A DNA stretch of 64,000 nucleotides from Aquarana catesbeiana (taxonomy: Eukaryota; Chordata; Amphibia; Anura; Ranidae). Location of the stretch: positions 499,499,106-499,563,105 of the forward strand of contig NC_133328.1 of NCBI RefSeq assembly GCF_042186555.1, given 5' to 3'. The notes under the pieces were generated by a model. It was not told the DNA's origin and did not search any database. It worked only from the letters and a program-made list of their open reading frames with translations. Shown in pieces: positions 34,744 to 44,189 of the stretch. Positions within the stretch are counted from its first letter, which is position 1. Every line of letters starts with the position of its first letter. The translations under genes were made by a program, and so were the position numbers.

Positions 34744-34863
34744 CTCTTCACTATTGACAATAAGTTTGGCAATGAAAAGACGAATGTTCAGTTGGGTGGA
34801 TGGGTTTCCAAGTTTGGTATGTAAAAATTTCATCCATGGAGGCAAGTCTTGTGGAGTGACTCC
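34744..34863 (-). CDS. PRKDC: PRKDC exon 4 of window
   Basis: 120 nt, 40 codons, between TTTGTAG and GTAGGT: GVTPQDLPPWMKFLHTKLG, NPSTQLNIRLFIAKLIVNSE E. It is nearly identical in spacing to the human block DLPSWMKFLHGKLGNP...NIRLFLAKL. The intron to exon 5 is 227 bp. Confidence 0.96.
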
Positions 34864-34955
34864 CTACAAACAGACAATAAAATAAAACCTAACTAATCAG
34901 AAGTATTTTACAATTTACACAAACAAAATGTCCATTTGAAAGTACTGACTCATAC

Positions 34956-35096
34956 CTCTTCCACTTTTGGTGTGATTTCATTTCGTTGCATGTGTTTAAT
35001 CAGTCCAGACATAGTTGTCATACATTCATGCTGATTCAGTTCATCCATTTCAAACTCCATCACATCATCTGGTGCCAGGGTTTCAGAGTTCAGTTC
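34956..35096 (-). CDS. PRKDC: PRKDC exon 3 of window
   Basis: 141 nt, 47 codons, between TTGCAG and GTATGA. It encodes ELNSETLAPDDVMEFEMDEL, then NQHECMTTMSGLIKHMQ. The block DDV.E.EMDELN.HECM is a DNA-PKcs signature. The intron to exon 4 is only 92 bp. Confidence 0.96.
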
Positions 35097-35160
35097 CTGC
35101 AATGAAAAATGTTAGGAAGTATTTCTGAAATCATAGGATCTCATCTACAACAGAGCATGC

Positions 35161-35632
35161 TTAAAGTGATTGTAAAGTTTTTTGTTTTTTCTTTAATAAT
35201 AAACATGTTATACTTGCCCCCTCTGTGCAGTTTGTTTTGCACAGAGCAGCCCGGATCCTCCTCATCTCGGGTCCCTCTTTGCTGCTCCTGGCCCCTCCCT
35301 CCTAGTGCCCACACAGCCAGTAGCTTTCTATGGGGCACCCGAGCCGAGTCACAGCTCCGTGTGTTCATTTAGACATGAAGCCCCGACCTGCCCCCACCCG
35401 CTTTATCCCCCGATTAGCTGACCGACTTTGACAGCCGCGGGAGCCAATGGTGCCGCTGCTATGTCTTAGCCAATCAGGAGTGTCCCAGACGGCTTAGACA
35501 CTAGTGGACATCGCTGGAGAGACATTGGGCTCAGGGAAGTATTAGAGGGGCTGCTACACACAGAAGGTTTTTTTTATCTAAATGCATAAAATGCATTAAG
35601 ATAAAAAACCTTCTGCCTTTACAACTCCTTTA
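35161..35632. mobile_element. Kolobok/T2-type MITE
   Basis: TTAAAGTGATTGTAAAG at the left and the complement TTAAAGGAGTTGTAAAG at the right form terminal repeats that include the TTAA target. Near the right end, AAGGTTTTTTTTATCTAAATGC and GCATTAAGATAAAAAACCTT form a hairpin. It lies 64 bp upstream of PRKDC exon 3, near the splice acceptor region. Confidence 0.65.
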
Positions 35633-36129
35633 AGAAAGTATAGCGCATATTTTACTCGAACACCATCACATGAAATAAGACAGAATACATCTATTAGTTG
35701 GCCAATGTCTCTTACAGCTCCCACTGCAATATGTGACAGTAAAATGACATAGTCACAACACTGATTTTTTGGAAGGAATGAATTACGAGAAGTTAATGTG
35801 GCAGGTTAAGCATCCATAGGAAAAGGCACTTATCCAGTAATTTTGCTTAAAGACCTGTACAAAGAAACCATAGAAAACATGGATAGTGTATTACTTCATG
35901 GGACTGAAAATGATAGGAACACTTTCTTGCCCTCTGCAAAAAGCTTAGCAAAAGTGTCAGCATTAAACAAAGAAGATAAATAAGGTTGAACAACCTAATG
36001 AAAGATTTAAAAAATCCCAAATTATTCTAATTGAGTTTTACCCCTGTCCTGAATGTATACTGTACAACATTTTATTAGCAAATAACAAAAAATGCTTATA
36101 AATAATTGTCTTTATGGAGGCCAGAGTTA
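35633..36129. other. PRKDC intron, no feature seen
   Basis: About 500 bp of AT-rich intron without recognisable repeats. Confidence 0.5.
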
Positions 36130-36387
36130 GGCCACATTCACACTGACAAATGGGAAAGTTTGCGATAAGGTGTGGGAGACCCATTGGGGGTTTCCTGCAA
36201 TTTGCTGTGGGTGGGAAGCCCAATTGAAAGCAATGAGAAACTGACAGCTCCCGCGGCTTTTCTCATTGCATGCAATCGCTCCTGCGGCAATTACCTGTGA
36301 ATGATCAGCCCTGGATGCAAACAGTAATTGCAGAGAACCTGCTGCAGCTAATCGCAAACTGTACCATTTGAAAGTGTTAATGGGGCC
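36130..36387. mobile_element. Harbinger-type MITE
   Basis: GGCCACATTCACACTGACAA at the left and complement GGCCCCATTAACACTTTCAA at the right, flanked by TTA on both sides (36127-36129, 36388-36390). Confidence 0.7.
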
Positions 36388-36964
36388 TTAGTGTTAAAAA
36401 TATGAAGTTATTTGAGAGGTATATGACATCAAAATAAATACAAAAACAGCTGAGAAATGAAAGGCTAAGTATAAGTGCAAAAAATCTATAAATGAACCCA
36501 CATTTGAAAATGTGAAATTAAATATTGAATCTAGAAGTCATTTGCAACTTTAAACAGTGGATCATGGAGCAATGCAAGGGCTCCATGTTCATTCCAAGGT
36601 ACAGACTTTCCGTCAGAAAGCTGGAGATAGTGTCAATGGACTACGAGTGCAGTAATCACCGCACTTGTGTTCAAGTGGTAACAAGTCTGTCTACTCCGGT
36701 GGCAGAAAGAGTCTGTCTACACACGCTGTCAGAAGGGGGATAAACTTGGCACTTTATTACACCCTTAATATGGGGGTAACATGCTCTAAAAGGTGGTGCC
36801 CTTTAAATCAGCATGACAGATTCCCAAACCATTGCAGATAAAACATTTTGAGGCATCTCCTTTTTAACCTCATTGATCATTTAAATGTTTCTATAAATTA
36901 TGTATACAAGGCAATATCACCTTGAAACCCTTACAAAATTATTGAATGATATGTTCTTTTGTAC
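36388..36964. other. PRKDC intron, no feature seen
   Basis: About 570 bp without a repeat or exon that I can recognise. Confidence 0.5.
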
Positions 36965-37113
36965 CTTCTTCCTGTTACGTTTCTGAGGTTTCATTGGATC
37001 TTGGGAACTGTAGGAAAAACTCTGGACTCCAGTGGAGAAATCAAACTGGCTCATTTCTTCACTCAGGCTGCTATCAGCCATGTATGACTGTGAAGATAAG
37101 TACTGGGGCTCAT
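36965..37113 (-). CDS. PRKDC: PRKDC exon 2 of window (S2056 cluster)
   Basis: 149 nt between CTGCGAAG and GTACAA. It starts two bases into an Asp codon and encodes EPQYLSSQSYMADSSLSEEM, then SQFDFSTGVQSFSYSSQDP, ending PQKRNRKK in phase 0. It matches the human PQR autophosphorylation cluster: the SQD tripeptide that contains human S2056 is kept, as are the Ser residues around LSEEMSQFDFSTGVQS. An extra SQ (SSQSY) replaces the human SSLSY. Phosphorylation here is known to tune end processing. Confidence 0.96.
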
Positions 37114-37729
37114 CTTCGCAGGGAAAGAAAAAGAAATTATTCATATTCAAGTCAAATTTTACAGCAATGACGTCTCCTATACCTACACATATGCAAACAT
37201 TTGCATACTACTACTTTTCATCCCATACATATTAATATTTATTACTATTATACAAGAACAACTAGAGAAAAAAAAAGTTACCTTAGGATATGTACAACTT
37301 TTATAAAACAAACTATTCAATATACATCAGCTATTAAACAAGCTATTTAGAAATAAGACATAACTTTCGCCTCATACTTTCTTTTGGCTCCCATAGTCCT
37401 TGCTTACATAGGCCTATGCACCCACTGTCTTTTAGCAGTCACATGGAAAGAGTCACATGCTCCTCCATGATCAGAACTACTGAAGAAAAGTTGACTAGAT
37501 GCTGTGGAGAATAGTAAGAATACTACAAACCTTTTTGCTTTGCACTGCATAGGCAAAGAACAGGTTAGCATTAAGACACAGAGACAGCAAAATATTACAT
37601 GTCTACTAGTTTTTTTGTTTTTTACTGTGGGAGTACCTACACTGAGGTAACAACTCAAAAATATGTAACAACGTCAAAAAATAAACACAATACAAATATT
37701 TATTTTTAACAGTAATCATCCTTAATCTG
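37114..37729. other. PRKDC intron, no feature seen
   Basis: About 600 bp of AT-rich intron up to the target duplication CATCCTTAATCTG (37717-37729). Confidence 0.5.
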
Positions 37730-38333
37730 AAAATAGGAAAAAAAAGTACTTGTGCGCTACTAAGTGTGAATAAATGAAAAAAGTGCAATGTGTGGATATA
37801 CAGCTGCTGAACTCCTAATGTCACCAGCACCTAATAGAAATATTATTACAATCAAATGAAGCAGCACTATATGTAAACACTTAAGTGATTTAAGAGTTAT
37901 GATATCTCCACGATATCACAAAGATAACACCTTAATATTCAATAAAGTGCAAATTGTGATAATATTCAAAATTCATAATCAAGGTACAAAATTCATAAAT
38001 GATAATATTCCTATCAGTGCAAAAAAGCTGTGAAAAAATCTAAAATAAACTGAAAAAAAAATATATAGGACCTACTGGAGAGGGGAGGGCTGCGAAAGGT
38101 TGCGGAATGCAGTTCCAGCTGAAACAAAGCCCCGCTTATAGGACAGCAAAGAACATCCATTAGCTGGAGGATACTTGGAGAGCGGTCTGTAAAGACGTGG
38201 AATATACAGCATAATAGCCTTTGCCACCTGCAGATACTGCCGTTTCCCTGTTCTTTTGCGATATCCCAAAGCAGGAAGGAGAGGAGCGGAGATTGTCTTT
38301 AGAGTACTCAAATGTGTGACTAGACCCACTGGG

Positions 38334-38362
38334 GCAAGAAATCATAAATTCTGCCAGGGTAT
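38334..38362 (+). repeat. Solo Tc1 terminal repeat
   Basis: CAAGAAATCATAAATTCTGCCAGGGTATG is one end of the Tc1 family, facing the left end of copy B (38417) across a TA tract. It is the remnant of another Tc1 event or of an abortive excision. Confidence 0.75.
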
Positions 38363-38367
38363 GTGTG

Positions 38368-38416
<49 letters not shown>
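38363..38416. repeat. (TA)n microsatellite between two Tc1 ends
   Basis: TGTGTATGTG passing into about twenty TA units, placed exactly between two inward-facing Tc1 terminal repeats. Confidence 0.9.
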
Positions 38417-38418
<2 letters not shown>

Positions 38419-40013
38419 ATCCTGGCAGAATTTATGATTTCTTGGCCATTTTTCAAAGAATATGAATGATAACACACAAACTATTCTTTCACTCATGGTT
38501 AGTGTGTGGCTGCAGCCATTTATAAACAATCAACTGTGTTTACCCTTTTTAAATCATAATGACAACAGAAACTACCCAAATGACCCTGATCAAAAGTTTA
38601 CATACCCCAGTTCTTAATACTGTGTATTGCACCCTTTAACATCAATGACAGCCTGAAGTCTTTTGTGGTATTTGTGGGTGAGGCTCTTTATCTTTCTCAG
38701 ATGGTAAAGCTGCCGATTCCTCTTGGCAAAAAGCCTCCAGTTCCTGTAATTCTTGGGCTGTCTTGCATGAACTGAAAGTTTGAGATCTCCCCAGAGTGGC
38801 TCAATGATATTGAGGTCAGGAGACTGAGATGGCCACTCCAGAACCTTCACTTTATTCTGCTGTAGACAATGACAGGTGGACTTGGCCTTGTGTTGTGGAA
38901 CATTGTCATGTTGGAATGTCCAAGAACGTCCCATGCGCAGCTTCCTGGCTGATGAATGCAAATGGTCCTCCAGTATTTTTTGATAGTTTTTGATAACACA
39001 CTGTATTCATCTTGCCGACAATTTTGATCAAATTTTGTGTGCCTTTGTATCTCACACATCCCCAAAACATCAGTGATCCACCTCCGTACCTTTCATCATG
39101 GGCCTTGTTGACTCCTCTCCAAATGTAGCATTTATGGTTGTGGGCAAAAAGCTAAATTTTGGTCTCATCACTTCAAATGACTTTGTGCCACAAGGTTTGA
39201 GGCTTGTTTCTGTGCTGTTCGGCGTATTCTAAGCGGGATACTTTGTGGCATTTGCATAGTAATGGCTTTCTTCTGGCGACTCAACCATGCAGCCCATCTT
39301 TCTTATTGTGCATCTTGAAACAGCCACACCATGTTTTCAGAGTCCTGTATTTCACCTGCAGTTATTTGTGGGTTTTTCTTTGCATCCCGAACAATGTTCA
39401 TGGCAGTTGTGGCTGACATTTTAGTTGGTCTACCTGACTGTGGTTTGGTTTCAACAGAACCCCTCATTTTCCACTTCTTGATTAGAGTTTGAAAACTGCC
39501 GATTGGCATTCTCAATTCCTTGGATATCTTTTTAGAACCATTTCCTGTTTTATACAGTTCAACTACCTTTTCCCGCAGATCCTTTGACAATTCTTTTGCT
39601 TTCCCCATGACTCAGAATCCAGAAACCTCAGTGCAGCACAAGATAAAAGATGCAAGGGTCTGTCAGGAGTCCAGAAACTCATTGACCTTTTATACACTCA
39701 CTCTAATTACAAGCAAACAGATCACAGATGAGGATGGTTACCTTTAATAGCCATTCCAACCCCTTTGTTTCAACTTGTGTGCATGTTATCAGGCCAAAAT
39801 CACCAGGGTATGTTAACTTTTGATCAGGGTCATTTGGGTTGTTTCTATTGCCAATATGATTTAAAAAGTGTAAACACAGTTGACTGATAATAAATGGCTT
39901 CAACCAAACACTAACCATGTGTGAAAGAAATGTTTTTGTGTTATTTATATTCTCTGAAAAATGGCCAAGAAATCACAAATTCTGCCACGGTATGTAAACT
40001 TATGAGCACAACA
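38417..40013 (-). mobile_element. Tc1-type transposon, copy B
   Basis: The left end CCTGGCAGAATTTATGATTT (38420 on) and the right end (CAAGAAATCACAAATTCTGCCACGG, 39965-39990) are inverted repeats of more than 100 bp that include ATTCTTTCACTCATGGTTAG. About 1.6 kb with a transposase on the minus strand. TA tracts flank both sides, so the TA duplication cannot be told apart. Confidence 0.85.
38617..39608 (-). pseudogene. Tc1 transposase, copy B (inactivated)
   Basis: Starts at ATG 39608: MGKAKELSKDLREKVVELYK (first helix-turn-helix), then GSKKISKELRMP, GSVETKPQSGRPTK and the second DNA-binding part. After a frameshift near 39310 the catalytic region continues. The Trp before SDETKI (about 39170) is a stop. 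The second Asp is in FQHDNVPQHKAKS and the Glu in WPSQSPDLNIIEPLW (frame 38961-38614, intact to the C-terminus). The DDE triad itself is present, but at least two frameshifts and one stop make it inactive. Confidence 0.85.

Positions 40014-40016
<3 letters not shown>

Positions 40017-40092
<76 letters not shown>
40017..40092. repeat. (TA)n microsatellite at Tc1 copy B right end
   Basis: About 36 TA units immediately outside the terminal repeat (GAGCACAACAGTGTG). Confidence 0.95.
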
Positions 40093-40093
<1 letters not shown>

Positions 40094-40348
40094 CATTACA
40101 CACACACTTTTTTTTTTTTTTAGTTTATTTTGGAGTTTTTCAGTTTTTTTGCACTGATTGGACTATTGTCATTTATAAATTTTGATTATGAATTTTGAAT
40201 ATTATCACAATTTGCATCCTTAATCTGCACACACTCATTGTAATCATATCATAAATATCCATGACTTCAGAGAATTTAGGTAGAGGTATTAAAAATACTC
40301 TCTTTCCTGCAACTTTCAAAAGCTAGTCAGTTAAAGCAATAACTATAC

Positions 40349-40421
40349 CAGAATCTGCATTTGCTGCTTCTCTTGCTTCCTTGCGTATAGCAAAATACCT
40401 CTTCCTTCGTTCCATTGGCAC
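40349..40421 (-). CDS. PRKDC: PRKDC exon 1 of window
   Basis: 73 nt between GCTGTAG and GTATAG. It encodes VPMERRKRYFAIRKEAREAA then NADS plus one base of Asp. The human protein reads KYIEIRKEAREAANGDS here, directly before the S2056 cluster, so this fixes the upstream border. The next exon upstream is not in the window. Confidence 0.93.
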
Positions 40422-41053
40422 CTACAGCGCAGAGTGAAAAAACAGAATACCCCAATCTTAAAGATTTTTTATAATGTTGAATGAACTGCACATGCAATAT
40501 CAAATTACACAAACAAATACCATTTAAAAGTTACTTCTTTTAACTATATCTCTGTTGGCACAGAAGACTGGGTAACTGTTAAAAAGTAAATAAATACCTG
40601 GACATTAATGTTTAGTGTACATTATTCAACTTAGTTTTATAACTGAGAGCAATTTACCTGGCAACAAATTTATATCAATTCAGTCCTGAAATTTACTCCA
40701 CTATGCCAGGCAGTAGAGCCAGGCTGGTGCCCTGACTTGTCTACTACTGCATCAAAGTAATACAACTAGGTTTCCTACCTGCTCACAACCTGTGACTGAA
40801 CTGTGGGGGGAAAGCAGCAGACTAAATTTGTTAATCTCTCTCATTCCGCTCTCTCCACATCAGCATGCCTGCAGCTCACAGATACAACCCATTTTCCTGC
40901 TCTTCCTACTCCAGGACTAAGCTCTACTGTACACTGATTGAAAGAGGCTGATACCAATCCAAACTCAGGTACTTAAATAGTTGGTTTTAAGAATAGGCTC
41001 AGTGTTTTTTCTTTTCTTTTTTTTAATGAGCATACTGTACCTAAATTGAATTA
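40422..41053. other. PRKDC intron, no feature seen
   Basis: About 630 bp without a recognisable repeat or exon. Confidence 0.5.
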
Positions 41054-41309
41054 GGCTGCGTTCACACCGCAGCACGGAGCAGCTCACAGCAGGGTCCGGT
41101 GCATTCCCATTCACCGTTTCAGGTCCGATTTCAGCCTAAATTTGGACCTGAAACGGACAAGAAGATGCACAGGACTCCTGTGCAATTCGCACCAGAGCCG
41201 CTCCAGAGATCTGTGAACCAGCTCCATAGTCAGCCGGTTACAATCTCCTGACATGCGAATTGGATGGGGGGAAACCCCGTTTCCAATTCGCATCAGTGTG
41301 AACCCAGGC
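41054..41309. mobile_element. Harbinger-type MITE
   Basis: GGCTGCGTTCACACC at the left, complement GCCTGGGTTCACACT at the right, with TTA on both sides (41051-41053, 41310-41312). An internal inverted pair (AGGTCCGATTTCAGCC and AATTTGGACCTGAAAC) adds a hairpin. Confidence 0.7.
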
Positions 41310-41492
41310 TTAGTGTTTTTGCTTTTATTTATATTTCTCTGAAGTTCAACTTTAATCTATTTACATACTAACTCCATACAGCCTAAACCTACATCTACAA
41401 AACACAATGTTAATGCACAGTCACCAAGAGAAAATCTTCCTGCAAATGAACCCATCACTTCAAAAATAGTGCATGCCTTTGTTCCCCTAGGG

Positions 41493-41628
41493 CAATGATG
41501 GCAAACCTTGGCACCCCAGATGTTTTGGAACTACATTTCCCATGATGCTCAACTACACTGAAGAGTTTATGAGCATCATGGGAAATGTACTTCCAAAAGT
41601 TCTGGGGTGCCAAGGTTCGCCATCACTG
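41493..41628. mobile_element. hAT-type MITE with 8-bp target duplication
   Basis: 136-bp near-palindrome with ends CAATGATGGCAAACCTTGGC and complement CAGTGATGGCGAACCTTGGC. Flanked by CCCTAGGG (41485-41492) and CCCTAGAG (41629-41636), an 8-bp duplication with one change. Confidence 0.85.
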
Positions 41629-41636
41629 CCCTAGAG

Positions 41637-42079
41637 CCTGGCCACAAGCCACCTGAAGCACAAACTTTCTGCTGGTAAAGAAATTAGAAATATGAGCGAG
41701 CAATATGGTCTCCCTTTAACCAGCTCCCTTCATTTGTAAAGGGCTAACCAATAGCCCATAGCGGACAATACCTAGGAATGGGATTATGTGACCAACCTCC
41801 ACCAGATCCCAGAGTAGCAGTTTCTGCCGTGAACGTATTTTACAGTTTTTGTCAAATCTTTTTTATGGAGGGGAGAGGTTTCATTTTGATTACAATAGAG
41901 TTGTAGCTGCTAAATGCTTTTGTGGTCTTATAAACAAATATATATAATTTTTATTGAAGTGTCATTAAAGACAAGAATCAGAACAGGAATCTTCCAATGG
42001 GTACAATGGTTGTCCTGACACCCCAGGATTCCCTCACTTTGGAGGGATTTCCTCTCACTTCCTGTTTTGGCTATAGGAT
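41637..42079. other. PRKDC intron, no feature seen
   Basis: About 440 bp, unclassified. Confidence 0.45.
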
Positions 42080-42128
42080 AATAGGATTTTTATAATAGCT
42101 TACCTGTAAAAGTCCTTTTCTTTTGAAG

Positions 42129-42418
42129 TACATCACGGGACACAGAGCCATAGTAATTACTATGTGGGTTATAGTCCACCTTCAGGTGCTGGACACTGGC
42201 ACACCCTAAACAGGAAGTTGCCTCCCTATATAACTCCTCCCATACCGGCAGCATCTCAGTTTTGTAGCAAAGCAATACACGTGGATACTAGAAAGAGGGG
42301 CAGGACCTCTGTGTCTCGTGATGTACTTCAAAAGAAAAGGATTTTACAGGTAAGCTGTTATAAAAATCCTATTTCCTTTAATCGTACATCACGAGACACA
42401 GAGCCATAGTAATTACTA
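42129..42418. repeat. DIRS right terminal repeat and internal complementary region
   Basis: 42129-42263 is the inverse of 62697-62830. ACATCACGGGACACAGAGCC (42129) recurs inverted at 42310 (CTCTGTGTCTCGTGATGT) and direct at 42387 (ACATCACGAGACACAGAGCC). Such redundancy lets DIRS elements rebuild their ends through a circular intermediate. Confidence 0.7.
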
Positions 42419-42429
42419 TGAGGGATGTC

Positions 42430-43300
42430 CCAGAGCAATGCCAACTGAAGGGAGGGAGACGCAACAAAAGTAGGGCACCATGAGATCAGAGGACTTATAC
42501 TGCTGCCTGCAGTGCACTGCGCCCAAAGGCGACACCCACCTGATAGATTCTGGTAAATGTATGGATTGAAGACCAAGTTGCAGTCTCGCAGATTTGAGCC
42601 ATGGAGGCTTGGTGATGCACTGCCCAGGAAGCACTAACAGCCCTAGAGGAGTGCAATTTGATTTGAGAGGGTAGAAACTACTTCTTTAAACCATAAGCTA
42701 GAACGATTACTTGTCGAATCTATTTAGAATAGTAGATTTCCATGCTGCCTGTCCTCTTTTAGGACCTTCAGGCAATACAACAAAACATCCGTTTTCCGAA
42801 TCTGAGCAGTCGTCTAAGTAGACTGCTCTCACAACACCAAGAGAATGTAGTGATTTTTCTTCCATAGAACAGGGTTCTGGAAAAAATGAAGATAGAACAA
42901 TATCCGGTTTTAGAAAAAACCTGATACTACCTTTGGTAAAAGGTTAGGACGAGGACGCAATACTACCTTATCCTTGTGAATAATAATATGGCTCTTTACA
43001 AGAAAAAGCAGCCAATTCTGATACCCTTCTTGCAGCAGATATAGTTACCAGAAAAAATAGTTTCCTTGTCAAAAGAGGACCAAAAGAATATGTCGTATCG
43101 GTCCAAAAAAAGGCCATTTTGTAATGCCGCCAAAAATATAAATTCAAGTCCCAAGGGTTCAGGGGTGACCTAACCGGGGATTAAGCCATCTTACCCCCTG
43201 AATAAAGTTACGAACTAAAGAAAGTGAAGCAAGTGGTCGTTGAAATAATACCTATAAGGCCGAGACCTGTCCTTAGAAAGCACTCAAGGCCAGCTTTATT
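42430..43300 (-). pseudogene. DIRS tyrosine recombinase, decayed
   Basis: Minus-strand frames contain SAARRVSELAAFSCKEPY (about 43060-43005; the first catalytic Arg block of DIRS recombinases), LHSLGVVRAVYLDD (about 42850-42810), then RAVSASWAVHHQASMAQ and TWSSIHTFTRIYQVGVAFG (about 42640-42525), which carries the C-terminal Tyr region. Stops and frameshifts break it repeatedly. This enzyme integrates DIRS DNA in place of an integrase. Confidence 0.7.
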
Positions 43301-43639
43301 TTTCACCCCATCTGCAGAAAGTCAAGGATTCTACCTTTGACCTATTTTCTGGGGTGCAACCCCTGGTTTCACACCAGGAGACAAATGCTTCCCAGACTCC
43401 ATAATATATAATTATGGAGGCCGGCTCCCTTGCATTACCAAGATAGAAACCACTGAACCTGACAGCCCACGTTTCTTGTGGGTCTCAATAGCCAAACCGT
43501 TAAATTTAGCGTTTCTAAAGTAGGATGGAATATCGGACCTTGCGAAAGAAGGTCTGGCCATGGCGGTAGGGTCCATGGGTCCCCTACTGTCATCTTTACG
43601 ATCCCTGCATACCAAGATTTCCTGGGCCCCGCTGGAGGC

Positions 43640-44175
43640 CACAAGAATCACCGACTTCCCTTCCTGCTTGATCCTGCGAAGAAGTCGTGGACGAAGGCAG
43701 AATAGAAGGAAATGCATAAATCAGTGAGAACCAAGTCCACGGGAATAGCAAGGCATCTGTTCCGCATGCTAGTGGATCCTTTGACACAAAAGTTGTTGAT
43801 TTCTTTGCTGAACCTGGATGTAAACATATCTATGTCTGCGATCCCCCATCTTTGACATATTGACAGGAAGATATCGGGGTGAAGGAACCATTCTCCCGGG
43901 AACAATTGCTGGCGACTCAAGTAGTCCGCCTGCCAATTTTCTATTCCTAGAATGATGACCGCCAAAAGGCAAAATACATGGTTTTCTGCCCAAGATAGGA
44001 TATGATTCACCTATCTCTGGGCCGCACAACTTCTTGTGCCCCTGTGGTGAATAATATAGGGCCATTGCTGTGGCATAGTCAGATTGAATCCTGGCAGGAC
44101 AATACCGTAAACTGAACGTTCAGGCCCTCAGAACCAAGTGCTCTGCCTGAATTTCTAGAATGATAATGGGCAAGG
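43640..44175 (-). pseudogene. DIRS RNase H / C-terminal part, split by PLE foldback 2
   Basis: Frame 44010-43648 reads ENWQADYLSRQQLFPGEWFL, then WGIADIDMFTSRFSKEI. This fits the DIRS consensus NxxAD.LSR...GEW.L....F..I...WG....DLFATR.N. Upstream, near 44110-44050, is a degraded RNase H core (RIQSDYATAMALY; consensus SDNATAVAYIN). The preceding part of the domain lies at 46200-46140, beyond the insertion at 44190-46125. The domain removes the RNA strand during reverse transcription. Confidence 0.75.
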
Positions 44176-44189
44176 TCATTTCTGATCTG
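44176..44189. repeat. Target duplication of PLE foldback 2 (left)
   Basis: TCATTTCTGATCTG, identical to 46126-46139. Confidence 0.95.

Larger units (their letters stand above)
37730..40214 (-). mobile_element. PLE-derived foldback insertion 1, holding a Tc1
   Basis: Flanked by a perfect 13-bp duplication CATCCTTAATCTG (37717-37729 and 40215-40227). The left arm (37730 to about 38333, reading leftwards) ends in a TAGCGCACAAG-type PLE 3' end. A short inverted copy (40112-40214) repeats the segment that lies at about 37953-38060 (GATTATGAATTTTGAATATT...TTATCACAATTTG). A Tc1 element and TA tracts fill the middle. It lies in the intron between PRKDC exons 1 and 2. No RT frame is visible, so PLE identity is by 3'-end architecture. 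Confidence 0.6.
22735..40421 (-). other. PRKDC: PRKDC gene segment, eight exons (DNA-PKcs)
   Basis: Exons in transcription order: 40421-40349, 37113-36965, 35096-34956, 34863-34744, 34516-34373, 33580-33429, 33317-33186, 22846-22735. Phases fit at every join and all introns are GT-AG. The product is the catalytic subunit of DNA-dependent protein kinase, the nuclear PI3K-like kinase that bridges broken DNA ends with Ku. This segment is the middle of the HEAT-repeat solenoid, about human residues 2020-2335, with the S2056 phosphorylation cluster. The five central exons are packed within 1.9 kb, while the outer introns are swollen with transposons. The next exon after 22735 is not found in this window. 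Confidence 0.93.

Noticed and set aside
38365..38416. Frames reading YIYIYI through TA repeats (also at 5060, 6500, 9000, 9800, 40020)
   Set aside because: Translation of TA microsatellites, not genes.
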